Positions 43,971 to 45,162 of a DNA stretch of 45,162 bases are shown here, piece by piece (the stretch's first letter is position 1; each line of letters starts with the position of its first letter). A model generated the notes under the pieces. The model saw only the letters and a program-made list of their open reading frames with translations, had not been told where the DNA came from and ran no database searches. The stretch covers positions 1 to 45,162 of the forward strand of contig JAJDZN010000183.1 in the NCBI GenBank assembly GCA_022824585.1, given 5' to 3'. The position numbers and the translations under genes were made by a program. Origin of the DNA: Bryobacterales bacterium. GTDB lineage: Bacteria > Acidobacteriota > Terriglobia > Bryobacterales > UBA6623.

Positions 43971-45162
43971 ATGGACCCAATGGCACAGCCGAAATTCCTG
44001 ACCGATTGGGACCTTGGCCTGCTCGCAGCCGGCACCCACTATCGCAGCTTCGAGAGCTTGGGTGCGCATCCCGCGTACACCGGCGAGTCCTCCGGCACCC
44101 GTTTCGCAGTCTGGGCACCCAACTCTGACGCCGTTTCCGTGATTGGCGATTTCAACGGCTGGGACCGAAGCCGCCACCCGTTGGTCAACCGGGGCGCGTC
44201 CGGCGTGTGGGAGGGATTCGTTCCGGGGGTCGGCGATGGCGCGCTCTACAAGTACAGCATCGTTTCGGAGCGTCACGGCTATGAGGCGGAGAAGGCGGAC
44301 CCGTACGCGTTCGCCTGCGAAGCGGCGCCGCGCACAGCCTCCAAGATTTGCGACCTAGAAGCCTACGAATGGTCGGATGCGGAGTGGATGGCCGGACGGG
44401 CGGCGCGGAACCGGCACGACGCTCCGCTGGCCATCTATGAGGTGCATCTGGGTTCGTGGATGCGCGTTCCCCACGAAGCGGACCGCTGGTTGACGTATGC
44501 CGAGCTGGCGACGAGGCTAGCCGACTATGTCGAGGAGATGGGTTTCACCCATGTGGAGCTGCTGCCGGTGACGGAGCATCCGTTCGGTGGCTCGTGGGGC
44601 TATCAGACTACCGGCTATTTCGCCCCGACCAGTCGGTTCGGGGGGCCCCGCGACTTCATGGCCCTGGTCGACACGCTGCACCAGCGCGGGATCGGAGTGG
44701 TCATCGACTGGGCCCCGGCTCATTTCCCCGACGACCCGCACGGCTTGGCGCGCTTCGACGGGACGCACTTGTACGAGCACATGGATCCCAAGATCGGCCG
44801 CCATCCGCACTGGGGCACGTTGGTCTTCAACTACGGCCGGGCGGAAGTCGCGAACTTCTTGGTGGCCAGCGCCGTTTTCTGGTGCGAGAAGTATCACGTC
44901 GACGGCATTCGCGTGGATGCGGTGGCCTCGATGCTATACCGCGACTATGGCAGGCAGGAAGGGGAATGGATACCGAACCATCACGGGGGCAACGAGAACT
45001 TCGAAGCAATCCGCTTCCTGCGGACGCTCAACGAGCAGGTCTATGGGCAGTTTCCCGATGTCATGACGATGGCGGAGGAATCGACGGCGTGGCCCCAGGT
45101 CACGCGTCCCACGTCGCATGGCGGCCTAGGGTTCGGCTTCAAGTGGAACATGGGCTGGATGA
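43971..45162 (+). CDS. glgB: 1,4-alpha-glucan branching enzyme, partial (runs off the window)
   Basis: First 397 codons; no stop before the window end (family length 620-730). ATG 43971 lies two bases after the malQ stop; ATG 43980 is also possible. CBM48 domain: GTHYRSFESLGAHP and FAVWAPNSDAVSVIGDFNGWD; then the barrel: ELLPVTEHPFGGSWGYQTTGYF, DWAPAHFPDDPHGLARFDGTHLYEH, VDGIRVDAVASMLY with nucleophile Asp316, and MAEESTAWPQV with the catalytic Glu. Makes alpha-1,6 branches on GlgA product. Confidence 0.93.
   Translation, partial: MDPMAQPKFLTDWDLGLLAAGTHYRSFESLGAHPAYTGESSGTRFAVWAPNSDAVSVIGDFNGWDRSRHPLVNRGASGVWEGFVPGVGDGALYKYSIVSERHGYEAEKADPYAFACEAAPRTASKICDLEAYEWSDAEWMAGRAARNRHDAPLAIYEVHLGSWMRVPHEADRWLTYAELATRLADYVEEMGFTHVELLPVTEHPFGGSWGYQTTGYFAPTSRFGGPRDFMALVDTLHQRGIGVVIDWAPAHFPDDPHGLARFDGTHLYEHMDPKIGRHPHWGTLVFNYGRAEVANFLVASAVFWCEKYHVDGIRVDAVASMLYRDYGRQEGEWIPNHHGGNENFEAIRFLRTLNEQVYGQFPDVMTMAEESTAWPQVTRPTSHGGLGFGFKWNMGWM

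Noticed and set aside
1..45162. CRISPR arrays, prophage structural genes, rRNA operons
   Set aside because: No regularly spaced repeats, phage structural motifs or rRNA-like sequence were seen on either strand.

Overview
The window is a high-GC bacterial chromosome segment. Two features suggest Acidobacteriota: a carboxypeptidase-regulatory-domain/TonB-dependent ('Oar-like') receptor at the left end, and an abundance of long high-GC genes. This is an inference from family distribution; there is no rRNA or ribosomal marker in view. No complete RNA gene, CRISPR array or prophage was seen.

Layout. (1) 0.1-3.4 kb: outer-membrane receptor whose signal peptide is encoded upstream of any ordinary start codon. 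(2) 3.5-5.7 kb: a complete insertion sequence with 18-bp terminal inverted repeats and an IS4/IS1380-like DDE transposase. (3) 5.8-10.6 kb: lower-GC accessory genes. These are a HEPN-like protein, a trypsin-fold protease, a small decayed ORF, a hairpin-rich stretch holding a tRNA-like relic, and a three-gene overlapping operon (unknown / HEAT-like / unknown). (4) 10.9-12.7 kb: secreted HEXXH metallopeptidase with TPR-like repeats (minus strand). (5) 13.2-18.6 kb: a recombination scar. A broken phosphoribosyltransferase gene runs into a 1.3-kb direct repeat that flanks an intact DarG antitoxin; the partner DarT survives only as a relic. The second repeat copy runs into a decayed Doc/Fic toxin and then a HigB-like toxin with a short partner. 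(6) 19-26 kb: an ImmA/IrrE-like protein with a destroyed zinc site, a frameshifted DUF4760 gene, a GyrI-like protein, an MFS transporter, a DUF29 protein, and a Phd/PIN (VapC) toxin-antitoxin pair whose toxin has an amber codon. (7) 26.5-34.1 kb: signalling genes. These are a tandem Cache-like secreted protein, a receiver-PP2C phosphatase with an anti-sigma kinase, a STAS protein, a one-piece sensor kinase/response regulator, and a kinase-less sensor. (8) 35.1-35.7 kb: a ParE/RelE toxin-antitoxin pair. (9) 36-45 kb: a glycogen/alpha-glucan cluster, glgA-glgP on minus and glgX-malQ-glgB on plus, diverging from a shared intergenic region; glgB runs off the end.

How the genes work together. The glycogen cluster is a conserved metabolic unit (synthesis by GlgA and GlgB, breakdown by GlgP, GlgX and MalQ). 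The PP2C phosphatase, HATPase anti-sigma factor and STAS protein have all the parts of a sigma-factor partner switch. The middle 20 kb is a transfer and decay hotspot: at least five toxin-antitoxin-type loci lie between core genes, several broken by stop codons, frameshifts or recombination. The three-gene operon at 8.7-10.6 kb, with the protease and HEPN-like gene upstream, is the best candidate for an undescribed (possibly defensive) module, but no function can be shown from sequence alone. Several single-base frameshifts sit in or near homopolymers and could be assembly errors.
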